The notes: generated by a model not told the origin, from the sequence alone. A stretch of DNA of 22,110 bases from Gammaproteobacteria bacterium (GCA_029861795.1 JAOTYS010000024.1:1-22110), one strand, 5' to 3'; shown: positions 8,363 through 16,739, counted from the first letter of the stretch. Made by a program: numbers and translations.

Positions 8363-8581
8363 CTACGCTCCTGCGCCCTCTATCCAGATATAACCGCAGG
8401 CTCGGCACATGTAATTGTGCTCTTCTATGTCCGGGTGGAGCATGGGGTACCACTGCTCTCCCTTAAAGCCCGCGATCCAATAGACTTCAGGTTGGGAGCA
8501 CTTAGGACAGCATCTGCTCAGGTGTGCCGCCCCTTTGGGCAGGAGATGACGCTCTATGTTTTTGCTTTTACCCGGACGCAT
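8363..8581 (-). CDS. Small zinc-ribbon-like protein
   Basis: A 72-residue frame with CCPKCSQPEVYWIAGF near the middle and YMCRACGYIWIEGAG at the end. This gives two CxxC knuckles about 33 residues apart, as in zinc-ribbon proteins. The YWIAGF and GYIWIE strands around the cysteines support a real fold. The first 20 residues are basic. No clear Shine-Dalgarno precedes ATG 8581 and I do not recognise a named family. It stands alone, convergent with the DUF309 gene. Confidence 0.45.
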   Translation of the reverse strand: MRPGKSKNIERHLLPKGAAHLSRCCPKCSQPEVYWIAGFKGEQWYPMLHPDIEEHNYMCRACGYIWIEGAGA

Positions 8582-8834
8582 TGAGGATCAACCGGCGCTC
8601 CAGTGCATGTAGGTAAACCGAACAATGATACACAGGCGGATCTTCATTAAGATCTCGGATTGACGCATCCATCAAACAAGGTTCGGCGGGGTGGCAGAGT
8701 TGACCAGTCGAAGATTTTGACGTTTCCCCCATAAATGTAGCCATGCGTTATGTGAGGATCTCATTTAATCTTACCCGCGGGAGGCACATGTGAAGCGCAA
8801 ACGATTTACCGACTGCTGGGGAACGGTCAAATAA
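8582..8834. other. Intergenic region, no gene recognised
   Basis: About 250 bases with no supported coding sequence. A short inverted repeat GATCTT/AAGATC separated by four bases lies near 8641-8656 but has no U-run, so it is not a convincing terminator. The region probably includes decayed flanking sequence of the insertion-sequence remnant on its right. Confidence 0.35.
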
Positions 8835-9068
8835 TCCGGAGCGTGCTACGAATGTCGGCTTTGCGGCACTATGCGGACGGCTGGAATGCGGCTGATCGGC
8901 GAATACGTGGGTCTTAAGCCTGTGGACCATGACCTTTGGCAGCTGTATTTTGCCAAGATGCCATTAGCTATCCTGGACCCGAGATTAGGTAGAATCATCC
9001 GGCCTAATCGATCACATGTGTAAACCATGTCTCCGGTTTACAATGTAAACGATGTCTCCGATTGTACA
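8835..9068 (+). mobile_element. Insertion-sequence remnant: C-terminal transposase fragment plus terminal repeats
   Basis: An open stretch from 8835 to TAA at 9021-9023 ends with GEYVGLKPVDHDLWQLYFAK and then ILDPRLGRIIRP. This resembles the C-terminal beta-strand tail after the DDE integrase core in IS481/IS3-like transposases, where a similar G-x-V-L-R-P...W-x-Y-F pattern occurs. The catalytic core and the rest of the element are missing. At the stop codon two imperfect 25-base direct repeats begin (9019-9043 and 9044-9068). The first holds a perfect inverted repeat, TGTAAACC-ATGTCTCC-GGTTTACA. Such sequences fit the end of the element. Family assignment is tentative. Confidence 0.45.
9019..9068. 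repeat. Tandem 25-base palindromic repeats
   Basis: Copy one, 9019-9042, is TGTAAACC-ATGTCTCC-GGTTTACA with perfectly complementary 8-base arms. Copy two from 9044 keeps TGTAAAC, the identical centre ATGTCTCC (9052-9059) and a diverged right arm ATTGTACA. They lie directly after the transposase fragment, so they are probably the terminal repeat region of that element. Confidence 0.6.
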
Positions 9069-9077
9069 TATCAACAC

Positions 9078-9195
9078 TGGATTCCCACTTTCGTGGGAAT
9101 GACGTCGGGAGACTACTGGATTCCTGCTGGAGCCTGCCATCGATCCCCACTTTCGCCAGGACAGGCTCCGATCGGGGGCGGGAATGACGATGAGT
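9078..9195. repeat. Dispersed palindromic repeats (two adjacent units)
   Basis: Unit one has perfect arms ATTCCCAC (9081-9088) and GTGGGAAT (9093-9100) around TTTC, followed by GACG. This CTGGATTCCC...GGGAATGACG form is a frequent dispersed repeat in gammaproteobacterial genomes. Unit two is longer and nested: ATTCC (9120-9124) pairs with GGAAT (9181-9185), and inside it GGAGCCTG (9129-9136) pairs perfectly with CAGGCTCC (9162-9169). Both units end in GGGAATGACG, showing common origin. They could fold as hairpins in RNA and may act as a bidirectional terminator or simply be parasitic repeats. Confidence 0.7.
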
Positions 9196-9320
9196 TGTCG
9201 GGTCGCCCCAGGGATTACTCCACTGGGGCTCTCACAGATCCGGACGGGCGAAATTCTAAGAGCGGAACGGCCACCAGCGGCATGCCCTTCGCCACGAGTT
9301 GCCGGGACAACGTCGCGGGT

Positions 9321-9512
9321 TTAGTGGTCGTTCGCTGGGGGCTTGCTCGGCGCCGTGGCGTCCTGCGAGGAGTCCTCGGCGACATCATCCGCCACCGGGT
9401 CCTTGTTTTCTTCTTTCGTGGCGAGCTTGGCCTTGCGTTTAGCTTCGCGCTTCGCGGCCTTGGCCTTGGCGCGCTGATTGCGTTCGAATGAGTAATTGGT
9501 TTTACGTGCCAT
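9321..9512 (-). CDS. Small lysine/alanine-rich basic protein
   Basis: A 63-residue protein starting MARKTNYSFERNQRAKAKAA and continuing as a Lys/Arg/Ala helix to about residue 30. An acidic-to-neutral tail of Asp, Glu, Ser and Pro follows. Short proteins with an N-Y-S-F-E-R-x-Q-R opening and a K/R/A helix are widespread in proteobacteria as hypothetical proteins. A basic helix suggests nucleic acid or ribosome contact, but no function is established. GAGA lies about seven bases before ATG 9512. It lies 64 bases downstream of the helicase gene on the same strand and may share its transcript, which would fit an RNA-related role. Confidence 0.7.
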   Translation of the reverse strand: MARKTNYSFERNQRAKAKAAKREAKRKAKLATKEENKDPVADDVAEDSSQDATAPSKPPANDH

Positions 9513-9576
9513 TGTTGTCTCTATTCGCTGCCTGAATTCCTCGAGATAGGCAAGTTATATCCTCATTACGTGGTCG

Positions 9577-10920
9577 TCAACCCAGTACCGGTTGCGCATT
9601 CGTGTTGGCATCCGACCTGCCGGCCGATGGACGGCCGCGCGGGCTTTCCTTTTTACGCGGGTTACCGTTTCGATGCTTGAAGCCCGACGTAGCCTTTTTG
9701 GCGTTATGTGCGCCGGAACGTGAACTAGGTTTGGGTCCCGACATCGGTTTGCGTTTTGACCCCCGCTCGTTTGGAGACGTGCGGAAGTTAGGCTCCAGGC
9801 CAACAACGACTCCGCGCTCCAACCTACGCCCGGTGAGGCGTTCGATCTGATTCAGTTTTGATCGATCGTCCGGCGCCACCAGCGAGATGGCCGTGCCCGA
9901 CGCCTGCGCACGACCGGTGCGCCCAATTCGGTGGATATAATCTTCCGCGACCGTAGGCAGATCGAAGTTGATGACGTGGCTAATGCTGCGAATGTCTAGG
10001 CCGCGAGCGGCCACATCAGTGGCGACCAGCACCCGGATCTTGCCGCGGCGCATGCGCTCGACGGTACGTTTGCGCGCCGACTGGCTCATGTCCCCGTGCA
10101 GCGCGGCCGTCGCGTGACCCTGGGCCTCCAACACCTTGGCCATGCGCTGCGCCCCGCGTTTGGTCGCGGTGAAGACCAGCGCCTGGGTCAGTTCGTCTTG
10201 CACCAGGTGGTGGGCGAGTAATTTGCGCTTGTGGCCCGCGTCGTCCGCTTGGTAGATGTGTTGGGTAATCCCAGCGTGACGGTCGCGGTTGGCCGCGAGT
10301 TGAACGCGTTCGGGGTTTTTCATCAGAACCTTTGCGATATTCAACACCTGACCTTCCAGGGTGGCCGAAAACAAGAGCGTTTGGCGAGCAGCGGGAAGCG
10401 CCGCCGCGATGGTCTTTACGGGCTGGATGAAGCCCATGTCCAACATGCGGTCTGCCTCATCCAGAATAAGGACTTCCAATCGCGAGAAATTAACACGTCC
10501 CTGGCTCATATGATCGAGCAACCGCCCTGGGGTCGCCACCAACAGGTCCAGTGGTTCTCTCAGCATGCGAATTTGCGGCGGGTAGGGCATGCCGCCCACC
10601 AGATTGCCGGTTGTGAGCCTGCAAAATCGCCCGAATTGAGCGACGGCGTCGCTGATCTGTAGCGCGAGTTCCCGGGTCGGCGTCAATACCAGGACTCGGG
10701 GGCCCACACCTCGTTTCGTCGCCGGTTTCAGCAGCCTTTGCAGGCTGGGCAGTACGAACGCCGCGGTTTTGCCCGTGCCCGTTTGCGCAGAAGCCATCAG
10801 GTCTTTGCCGGCCAGCGCCAACGGGATGGCCTGGCGTTGAATATCAGTGGGTTGTTGAAACCCGCTGCCTTTGACGGCCTTGAGTAGTCTGGGATCGAGT
10901 CCTAATTGTTCAAATGACAT
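9577..10920 (-). CDS. rhlE: DEAD-box ATP-dependent RNA helicase, RhlE-like
   Basis: A 447-residue RNA helicase that would unwind structured RNA in the cytoplasm, for example in ribosome assembly or mRNA decay. Motifs in order: Q motif (Phe3 to Gln28), Walker A AQTGTGKT (45-52), PTRELALQ (81-88), TPGRLLDH (130-137), DEAD (154-157), SAT (185-187), ARGLDIRS (305-312) and HRIGRTGR (330-337). From about residue 375 there is a long Arg/Lys/Ser/Pro-rich tail, usual for RhlE-type helicases and likely to bind RNA. I choose the start MSFEQLGLD at 10920 because it is the family's usual N-terminus; an ATG five codons upstream (10935) has AGGTGG too close to it. The assignment to RhlE rather than another DEAD-box subgroup is a best fit. 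Confidence 0.93.
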   Translation of the reverse strand: MSFEQLGLDPRLLKAVKGSGFQQPTDIQRQAIPLALAGKDLMASAQTGTGKTAAFVLPSLQRLLKPATKRGVGPRVLVLTPTRELALQISDAVAQFGRFCRLTTGNLVGGMPYPPQIRMLREPLDLLVATPGRLLDHMSQGRVNFSRLEVLILDEADRMLDMGFIQPVKTIAAALPAARQTLLFSATLEGQVLNIAKVLMKNPERVQLAANRDRHAGITQHIYQADDAGHKRKLLAHHLVQDELTQALVFTATKRGAQRMAKVLEAQGHATAALHGDMSQSARKRTVERMRRGKIRVLVATDVAARGLDIRSISHVINFDLPTVAEDYIHRIGRTGRAQASGTAISLVAPDDRSKLNQIERLTGRRLERGVVVGLEPNFRTSPNERGSKRKPMSGPKPSSRSGAHNAKKATSGFKHRNGNPRKKESPRGRPSAGRSDANTNAQPVLG

Positions 10921-10935
10921 AAATGTGTACACCAT

Positions 10936-11285
10936 CCACCTGATTACAGGCAGACTGTTAAATAAATAAACAAACCAACGTGGATGGAGTTACGCCGAAG
11001 GTAAATACATCGTCTGGTTTACTCGTTGGCGGCGCTGACTGTTAAGCTCGCGGGCCGCCGCACGTTGCCAACCAGGGAGGGTAATCAAACCGTTCAGGAG
11101 GGTTAGAAACGCAAGGTCCCATTCAGGGAGGCCTGTACTATACGGTTTCCATGTCCGAAAAGCTAGTTATTCGGTATTTCCTCGCGCTCGGCTGGAATAA
11201 TTCAGATCAAGCGATATCAGATTTACGAAATAAAACATCGTTAGAGTACTTCGCTCGCAGTGACACTTATATGTGAATTCCAAGC
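10936..11285. other. Intergenic region between helicase and MttB-like gene
   Basis: About 350 bases. The left part should hold the promoter and leader of the helicase gene on the minus strand. A GGCGGC/GCCGCC inverted repeat (11028-11033 with 11054-11059) is the only pairing noticed and is not a terminator. A plus-strand open frame of 41 codons occupies 11151-11276. It is listed separately as a weak candidate. Confidence 0.4.
11151..11276 (+). CDS. Possible 41-residue small ORF
   Basis: ATG 11151 to TGA 11274 encodes MSEKLVIRYFLALGW and continues with a mixed polar/hydrophobic composition that looks protein-like. AGGGAGG occurs about 20 bases upstream, too far to be a good ribosome binding site. 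A 41-codon open frame is not improbable by chance. It could be a small gene or the N-terminus of a lost one. Confidence 0.2.
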   Translation: MSEKLVIRYFLALGWNNSDQAISDLRNKTSLEYFARSDTYM

Positions 11286-12818
11286 TCAAATCGCGACCGG
11301 GGAAATTTCGCCTTCACGTCTGCTGATAAATTCGAGCAAAGCCTGGTCGAGGGCGGGATCCATCGGCGGCAATTCGTAACGTTGTAATCGTCTTTTTGCT
11401 TCCTCCAGCCCCGCTTGCTCGGCGGTTTTACTACCTTCCGCGAACCACTGTTCATAGGTTATGTTGCTTTGCAATTCGTGTTCGAATAATTTGCTGCGCC
11501 GTGTATGAGCGGCGCCGAGGAAATGATTGCCCGGGCCGACTTCTTTGATTGTTTCAAAGATCTCTTCAACATCGTCCAATTGATAACCCTGTGCGAAGTG
11601 ATAAAAAGCATTGACTTGATCGCAATCCAGAACGGTTTTCGCATAACTTAGACCCAAAGTACCCTCCAACATACCACCGGCCATGGTGATCCAATGTGCA
11701 CCGGCCAACACCGCTGAGAATAATCCCCACATGGAGTCATAACCCGCGTGTATGTCCGCGGATTTGGATGTGGCGCAGTTGACGATTCCGCGATGGGGCA
11801 ATTGGTAACGCTTTGCCATTTGACCGGCCAGCAATTGTACGAGCGCGGAATCGGGGCAACCATGCACCGGAGCGCCGGTTTTTAAGGAGACTGTCATGGC
11901 CGGCACGCCGAACAACACGGGCGAGCCGACACGAATAATTTGCGTTAATGCGACACACATCAATGCCTCCGCCGTAACAATCGCCATGGTTCCGACGTTG
12001 CTGGCTGGCGTACTGGCGCCCGCCATGGAAAACGGAGAACACATAATGGCCTGATTGTTAGCCGCGTAGACCTTCACTGCATCAAGCATGGTTTTGTCCC
12101 ATACCAGTGGCGAGTTACTATTGATCAAAGACGTGGTGACAGTTTGATTGGTCGCAAACTCATCACCAAAAACAATTTTCATCATCTCCACAGTATCTTC
12201 GGCACGTTCCCGCGCGGTGACATTGCCCACGATGGGTTTGTCCGAGTATTTAAGACCGCTATAAGTCATGTACAGGTGACGATAAGGTGCGGGCACATCT
12301 ACCGGTTCCACGATTGGACCACCGGCAATGTGAACGGCGGGTGCCATGTGATTTATCCTTTGCAGATTGTTTAAATCTTCCAGCGTAGCATGGCGGCGTT
12401 CGTTTTCCAGATCGCGAATAAACGGTGGGCCATAAGATGGCGAAAAAACCATATTACGGCCGCCGACACGCACGCTGCGCTCGGGATTACGCGCATGATG
12501 AGTGAATTCGCTCGGCGCTTTCCCGACCAACTGCAATAAAGTTTCCCGCGACACGCGAATCCTTTCGCCATCGATTTCCGCGTCGGTCGTGCGCCAATAC
12601 CCAACGGATTCAGGGTCGCGAAATTCGATACCGACGTCCTCAACAATACGCATCGCCAGGTCATGGACTTGTTCCACGCCTTCGTCGTTCAGAATTTCAT
12701 AGACTGGAATACTCCGCACGAGCGTGGGTTTATGAACGATAGGCGCGTTTTGACGCTTCGCCCGTCGAGATGCGCTCCCGCCACGTCTTTTGATATCGAA
12801 ATCCGTAGTGACAGACAT
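11286..12818 (-). CDS. MttB-family methylamine methyltransferase homologue (non-pyrrolysine)
   Basis: A 510-residue TIM-barrel protein of the trimethylamine methyltransferase (MttB) family. Recognisable stretches include IVEDVGIEFRDPESV (about 58-72), VFSPSYGPPFIRDLE (124-138), CSPFSMAGASTPASNVGTMA (260-279) and IHAGYDSMWGLFSAVLAGAH (356-375). There is no internal amber codon, so it is a non-pyrrolysine member, the group that includes glycine betaine and other quaternary amine demethylases such as MtgB. Those proteins pass the methyl group to a corrinoid protein; none is encoded here. The first 25 residues are basic. The ATG overlaps the stop of the upstream FAD-GcvT gene as TAATG, so translation is coupled and the two products probably work together. 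It is the last gene of the operon. The substrate is inferred from context only. Confidence 0.88.
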   Translation of the reverse strand: MSVTTDFDIKRRGGSASRRAKRQNAPIVHKPTLVRSIPVYEILNDEGVEQVHDLAMRIVEDVGIEFRDPESVGYWRTTDAEIDGERIRVSRETLLQLVGKAPSEFTHHARNPERSVRVGGRNMVFSPSYGPPFIRDLENERRHATLEDLNNLQRINHMAPAVHIAGGPIVEPVDVPAPYRHLYMTYSGLKYSDKPIVGNVTARERAEDTVEMMKIVFGDEFATNQTVTTSLINSNSPLVWDKTMLDAVKVYAANNQAIMCSPFSMAGASTPASNVGTMAIVTAEALMCVALTQIIRVGSPVLFGVPAMTVSLKTGAPVHGCPDSALVQLLAGQMAKRYQLPHRGIVNCATSKSADIHAGYDSMWGLFSAVLAGAHWITMAGGMLEGTLGLSYAKTVLDCDQVNAFYHFAQGYQLDDVEEIFETIKEVGPGNHFLGAAHTRRSKLFEHELQSNITYEQWFAEGSKTAEQAGLEEAKRRLQRYELPPMDPALDQALLEFISRREGEISPVAI

Positions 12819-15265
12819 TACATGCGTGGCCTTTTGTTATCGGGATCATAGGGGGAGTCCTCAATCACCGTCGCCCGCTGCCGTTCGCCTAGTAGTGGAA
12901 TTTCCAATTCAGATCCCGGCGCTGCTACATCTAAATTGACATAGGCCATTGAAATGCAATGACTACAGTGATGTGAGTGGGCACCGGATGTGACACGACC
13001 GACCAACTTATCGTTTTTGTATACGCCTTCATTCATGTAAGCATCGGCGTCCTGGGTTTCGACCTTCAATGTAACCATCTTTCGGTTTAAGCCCTGTTCG
13101 CGCTGTTTTAGTAACACGTCACGACCGATAAAATCTGCTTCCTTATCGAAACGAATAAATCGATCCAAACCAGCCTCCAAGGCCGTGTACTCAACGTTCA
13201 GATCCCGATACATCGCCCGGTATGATTTATCTAAACGCATGGACTCGATGGCGCGATTCCCTGCTAACCGAAGTCCATGGGCTTCACCCACCGAGAACAT
13301 CGCATCGTACAAAGGCAATTGGTAGCAGATAGGATGATAAAGCTCCCAACCCAATTCACCTTCATAGTTGACACGTAGCATGCGTACATCCGAGGCCAAA
13401 CCAACTGTTGTGGTCTGCGCTGTCAACCACGGAAAGCTTTCATTGGATAAATCAGCCTCGGTAATAGGCTGCAACACTTCTCGCGCTAAGGGACCCACAA
13501 TTGCAAAGCAACCGTGTTCCAGCGTGACGTTACGCAATGCGATACTGCCATCCGCGGGCGCTAGCTTCGTCAGGCAATCGAAATCATGCTGTTCACCGCG
13601 CGGTGTTCCAATCAAATAGAAAACATTCTCCGCCAGACGTGTGACCGTGAATTCTGCGCGCACTCCACCACGCGCGGTCAAAAGATGACATAAGGCAATA
13701 CCGCCGACTTTGTTCGGCACGCGATTACCCAAAATGGAATTTAGCCATGCCTCGGTGCCAATACCCGATATCTCATACTTACCCATGGATGTCATCTCAA
13801 AAAACCCAACGCCGTTACGCACAGTTTTGACTTCCTCGCCGACATGGGGAAAGTAATTGAACTCTCGATAGCTGTAGATGTCTTTTGGCTCAACACCTGT
13901 AGGCGCATACCATAATGGTGTTTCCCAACCATATACCGCCCCCCATACCGCGCCTTTTTGCGTCAAACGATCAAAACACGGGGCAGTTTTAGCCGGACGA
14001 CCCGCAGGCCACTCGTAACCAGGATAATGCACGCCAAAGTTGTGGCCAAAGACTTCCTTATTCTTAATACCCGTCCATTTTTTGTTGGCATAGTCGCCAA
14101 AACGGCGCGAGTCGATTTCGGACAAATCGAATTCGGGCTCGCCATCGATAATCCAGTTAACCAACTGCTCGCCAACACCGCCGCCCATTAAAATACCTCC
14201 AGAAAATCCCTCGGCCAACCAAAAATTGTTTAGTCCTTTGGCAGGACCGACCAAAGGCAAATTGTCAGGTGACACGCAAATGGGACCACGTACGTTGTTC
14301 TTTATCCCGACCTCACCGAGTATTGGAACGAGCCGGGTTACCGCTTCCCAATTCACTTCCACCGCATCAAGGTTTTCCGGCAACAGATCAGCACCAAACC
14401 ACTCGGGCACGCCTTCTCGCGCAAAATGCTCCAGCTCGTCTGGCCGCTCATAGGGGCCAAACATTAATCCGTTGCGTTCCTCACGCACATAACCGTTGAT
14501 GGTTTCATCACGCAGCACCGGCATCTCTGGTAACCCATCTGCTTGGCGCTTCTCTACCTCGGGTACCGGCTCGGTCACCCAATATTGATGCAACAAAGGA
14601 AAAGCCGGAATGTGCAGTCCAATCATGCGTGCGGTTTGTTGCACATAGTTACCCGTCGCGGTAACCACATACTCACAAACGATATCGCCGTTATGGGTTT
14701 TGACTTTCCACTCGCCATTGGGCAATCGTTCGAATCCGACAACTTCCGTATTGCGGTGAATTTTCGCGCCATTGTCGCGCGCGCCTTTTGCCAGCGATTG
14801 GGTGACATCGGCTGGTGCGATGTGGCCATCGTCGGGGTGGTAAAGGCCGCCCAATAAATTTTTGTTCTCAGTCAGCAGCGGCCACAGCTCCCTGACTTTC
14901 TCAGGAGAAACTATCTCCGCATGGATGCCCTGGGTTTCGGCGATACTCATATAGTTAAGATATTCATCCATGCGATCTCGCGAGTTGGCGACACGCAGTT
15001 GCCCACATTTGTGCCAGCCCACCGCCTGACCTGTTTCCGCTTCCAAACCTTCGTAGATCTCGATGGTGCGAGCAATCATGCGGCCAAAGCTGTAGCTAAA
15101 ACTGTATAACGGGATTAAGCCAGCAGCATGCCAGGTCGAACCGGCGGTCAGCTCTGTGCGTTCCAACAAAACGACATCAGTCCAACCACGTCTTGTGAAG
15201 CTATACAAAAGATTGACACCAACACAACCACCCCCGACAACGACGACTCTGGCATGACTATTCAC
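12818..15265 (-). CDS. Dimethylglycine/sarcosine dehydrogenase-like FAD-GcvT protein
   Basis: An 815-residue flavoprotein with an N-terminal DAO-type FAD domain (about 1-390) and a C-terminal GcvT/aminomethyltransferase-like domain (about 420-810). The dinucleotide site is VVVVGGGCVG (7-16). STWHAAGL (43-50) carries His46, equivalent to the covalent flavin histidine of dimethylglycine dehydrogenase. The C-terminal part shows RAIESMRLDKSYRAMYRDL and the FIGRDVL strand typical of folate-binding GcvT domains. Enzymes of this build oxidise an N-methyl group and hand the one-carbon unit to tetrahydrofolate. The start is GTG 15265 with GGAGAAG eight bases upstream. It follows the truncated M24 gene by 41 bases and is coupled to the MttB-like gene downstream. 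Dimethylglycine, sarcosine or a related N-methyl amine is the likely substrate. Confidence 0.9.
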   Translation of the reverse strand: MNSHARVVVVGGGCVGVNLLYSFTRRGWTDVVLLERTELTAGSTWHAAGLIPLYSFSYSFGRMIARTIEIYEGLEAETGQAVGWHKCGQLRVANSRDRMDEYLNYMSIAETQGIHAEIVSPEKVRELWPLLTENKNLLGGLYHPDDGHIAPADVTQSLAKGARDNGAKIHRNTEVVGFERLPNGEWKVKTHNGDIVCEYVVTATGNYVQQTARMIGLHIPAFPLLHQYWVTEPVPEVEKRQADGLPEMPVLRDETINGYVREERNGLMFGPYERPDELEHFAREGVPEWFGADLLPENLDAVEVNWEAVTRLVPILGEVGIKNNVRGPICVSPDNLPLVGPAKGLNNFWLAEGFSGGILMGGGVGEQLVNWIIDGEPEFDLSEIDSRRFGDYANKKWTGIKNKEVFGHNFGVHYPGYEWPAGRPAKTAPCFDRLTQKGAVWGAVYGWETPLWYAPTGVEPKDIYSYREFNYFPHVGEEVKTVRNGVGFFEMTSMGKYEISGIGTEAWLNSILGNRVPNKVGGIALCHLLTARGGVRAEFTVTRLAENVFYLIGTPRGEQHDFDCLTKLAPADGSIALRNVTLEHGCFAIVGPLAREVLQPITEADLSNESFPWLTAQTTTVGLASDVRMLRVNYEGELGWELYHPICYQLPLYDAMFSVGEAHGLRLAGNRAIESMRLDKSYRAMYRDLNVEYTALEAGLDRFIRFDKEADFIGRDVLLKQREQGLNRKMVTLKVETQDADAYMNEGVYKNDKLVGRVTSGAHSHHCSHCISMAYVNLDVAAPGSELEIPLLGERQRATVIEDSPYDPDNKRPRM

Positions 15266-15306
15266 TGAAGATCTTCTCCGCTATTTTGAACGAGAGCTGA
15301 TGACAT

Positions 15307-15516
15307 TTAAAAAACAGACCGGTCCGCAGCGACAAACGCGTAACGGGAAGGATTGTCCAAGGTCCATATCTGCATATCGCTAGAAACCGTGGCGTAACGA
15401 ATATTCACTGGATCAAATAACACGACACCGGCAAAATCACCGGCGACTAATTGCTCACGTACCCGACCAAGGCGATAAGCGCGCAGTTCTTGCATTTGTT
15501 GTGAGCTGATCGTCAA
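15307..15516 (-). pseudogene. M24-family (creatinase/prolidase/DddP-like) protein, N-terminal fragment only
   Basis: Sixty-nine codons encode the start of a creatinase-N domain: LRAYRLGRVREQLVAGDFAG, then VVLFDPVNIRYATVSSDMQI and NPSRYAFVAADRSVF. The block FDPVNIRYAT..MQ is typical of M24-type enzymes found in quaternary-amine and DMSP gene clusters (DddP-like). Full proteins have about 400 residues with a C-terminal pita-bread metal domain, which is absent here. The frame stops at TAA after a run of six T. Skipping one T would extend it by about 18 codons up to the next gene's start, still far short of a domain. Start TTG 15516 or ATG 15495. It is probably inactive and left by an internal deletion. 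Confidence 0.75.
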
Positions 15517-15545
15517 TTAGTCTAGACAGACATTGTTATTTTTAA

Positions 15546-16739
15546 TCAGGTGTCTCCCGTTGAACAAGTATCCTTGGTAGCGTCGGACAACATCCTGGTG
15601 ATCCACTTGTTGAAATGATGCGTCGGATTGTCCATCACCGGCGAGAATGTACCGCCGGTAAATGCGGGTGACCGTCGCCCCCGCTGCATACCCTCTACGA
15701 CACCGATATCCTCAGTAAACACCTTTGTCCATGCATCGAGCCGAGACTTGCGTGTCTTTTCGTAGCCATCACCACTCGCGCTTTCACCAAGATAATAAAC
15801 ATGTAAGTTTTCTCGTGTTTTGTCCGGCGCGATGGGTTGAATGACCATTGACCAAAAATGATCAATTTGAAAACCGAGCAACACGTTTGGGAACAGGGTA
15901 GGATACTCAGCGACTTGATTCGCCCACTTGGGAAACCTTACGAGCTCGATGTCATCATATCTGTCCGCACTATATGTCTTGCTTCCCTGACCGGCATAGA
16001 GATCGCCACCATAAAAATGATAATGATCTTCCAGTTTTGAAATTGCATTCAGGTCCGGATGAACCCAGGGCAAATGGTAGCTTTCCAGATTATTCTCCAC
16101 CAATAGCTTCCAGTTTGCGTTCAGCATCAACTCCACCGCTCCATGGGTTGCCGCCGGCTTGAGTGCGGTGAATCCCTTGGGCGATGTTAGTTTGAAGATC
16201 CGCTCGTCTAGCGGTTTGATGTAGTCATCAAAATCGATTTGATTCTCCGAGATATTGATGAAAACCAAATCCATCCAATGTGCCGAGCGAACTTGCTTTA
16301 ATCCTTTCTTTTCCTTTTCGAAACCATCGACTTGATGCACGCCATGACCACCAATATGCGGCGTGGCTTTCAGGTTTCCGTTTAAATCATAACTCCACGC
16401 ATGATACGGACATGTGATCACTTTTCTGCCCGAGCACGGTTCCCAAACGAGTTCGTTGCCACGATGCGAACAAACGTTATGAAAGACATTTACATCGCCA
16501 CTCTCGTTTCGCACCATTATGAGTGGCATCCCCATAAAACGAATTGGCTTAACGTCATTCGCCTGAGGAAGCGCACAAGCGTGTCCGATACAAGCCCAAG
16601 TTCTGGAAAATATCTGTTGTCTTTCCAGTTCAAAGAACCTTTGACTCGTGTATGCGTGATTCGGCAAACCGGTCGCGGTGTCAATAGAACTATTAATTTT
16701 GTCAATAGTCCCTTGATCGAGAAAAGATGCATTCATCAT
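15546..16739 (-). CDS. Rieske non-haem iron oxygenase alpha subunit, betaine/carnitine-demethylase type
   Basis: A 397-residue ring-hydroxylating-type oxygenase. The Rieske cluster ligands are Cys90, His92, Cys110 and His113 in CSHRG and CPYHAW. The mononuclear iron ligands are His222, His227 and Asp344 (SYHLPWVHPDL and TEDIGVVEG). Glu219, in ENNLESYH, sits where most Rieske oxygenases have the bridging Asp; glutamate there is typical of the carnitine monooxygenase CntA and related quaternary-amine enzymes. The expected reaction is oxidative N-demethylation or cleavage of a substrate such as glycine betaine, proline betaine or carnitine. It needs a ferredoxin reductase partner (GbcB/CntB type), which is not in this window. 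It is the first gene of the minus-strand operon. The ATG at 16739 (or the next codon) lacks a strong Shine-Dalgarno. Confidence 0.9.
   Translation of the reverse strand: MMNASFLDQGTIDKINSSIDTATGLPNHAYTSQRFFELERQQIFSRTWACIGHACALPQANDVKPIRFMGMPLIMVRNESGDVNVFHNVCSHRGNELVWEPCSGRKVITCPYHAWSYDLNGNLKATPHIGGHGVHQVDGFEKEKKGLKQVRSAHWMDLVFINISENQIDFDDYIKPLDERIFKLTSPKGFTALKPAATHGAVELMLNANWKLLVENNLESYHLPWVHPDLNAISKLEDHYHFYGGDLYAGQGSKTYSADRYDDIELVRFPKWANQVAEYPTLFPNVLLGFQIDHFWSMVIQPIAPDKTRENLHVYYLGESASGDGYEKTRKSRLDAWTKVFTEDIGVVEGMQRGRRSPAFTGGTFSPVMDNPTHHFNKWITRMLSDATKDTCSTGDT

Noticed and set aside
11028..11059. GGCGGC/GCCGCC inverted repeat considered as a terminator
   Set aside because: Only six paired bases with a 20-base loop and no following T-run.
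11286..12818. Pyrrolysine-containing MttB
   Set aside because: The reading frame has no internal TAG, so it is a non-pyrrolysine homologue.
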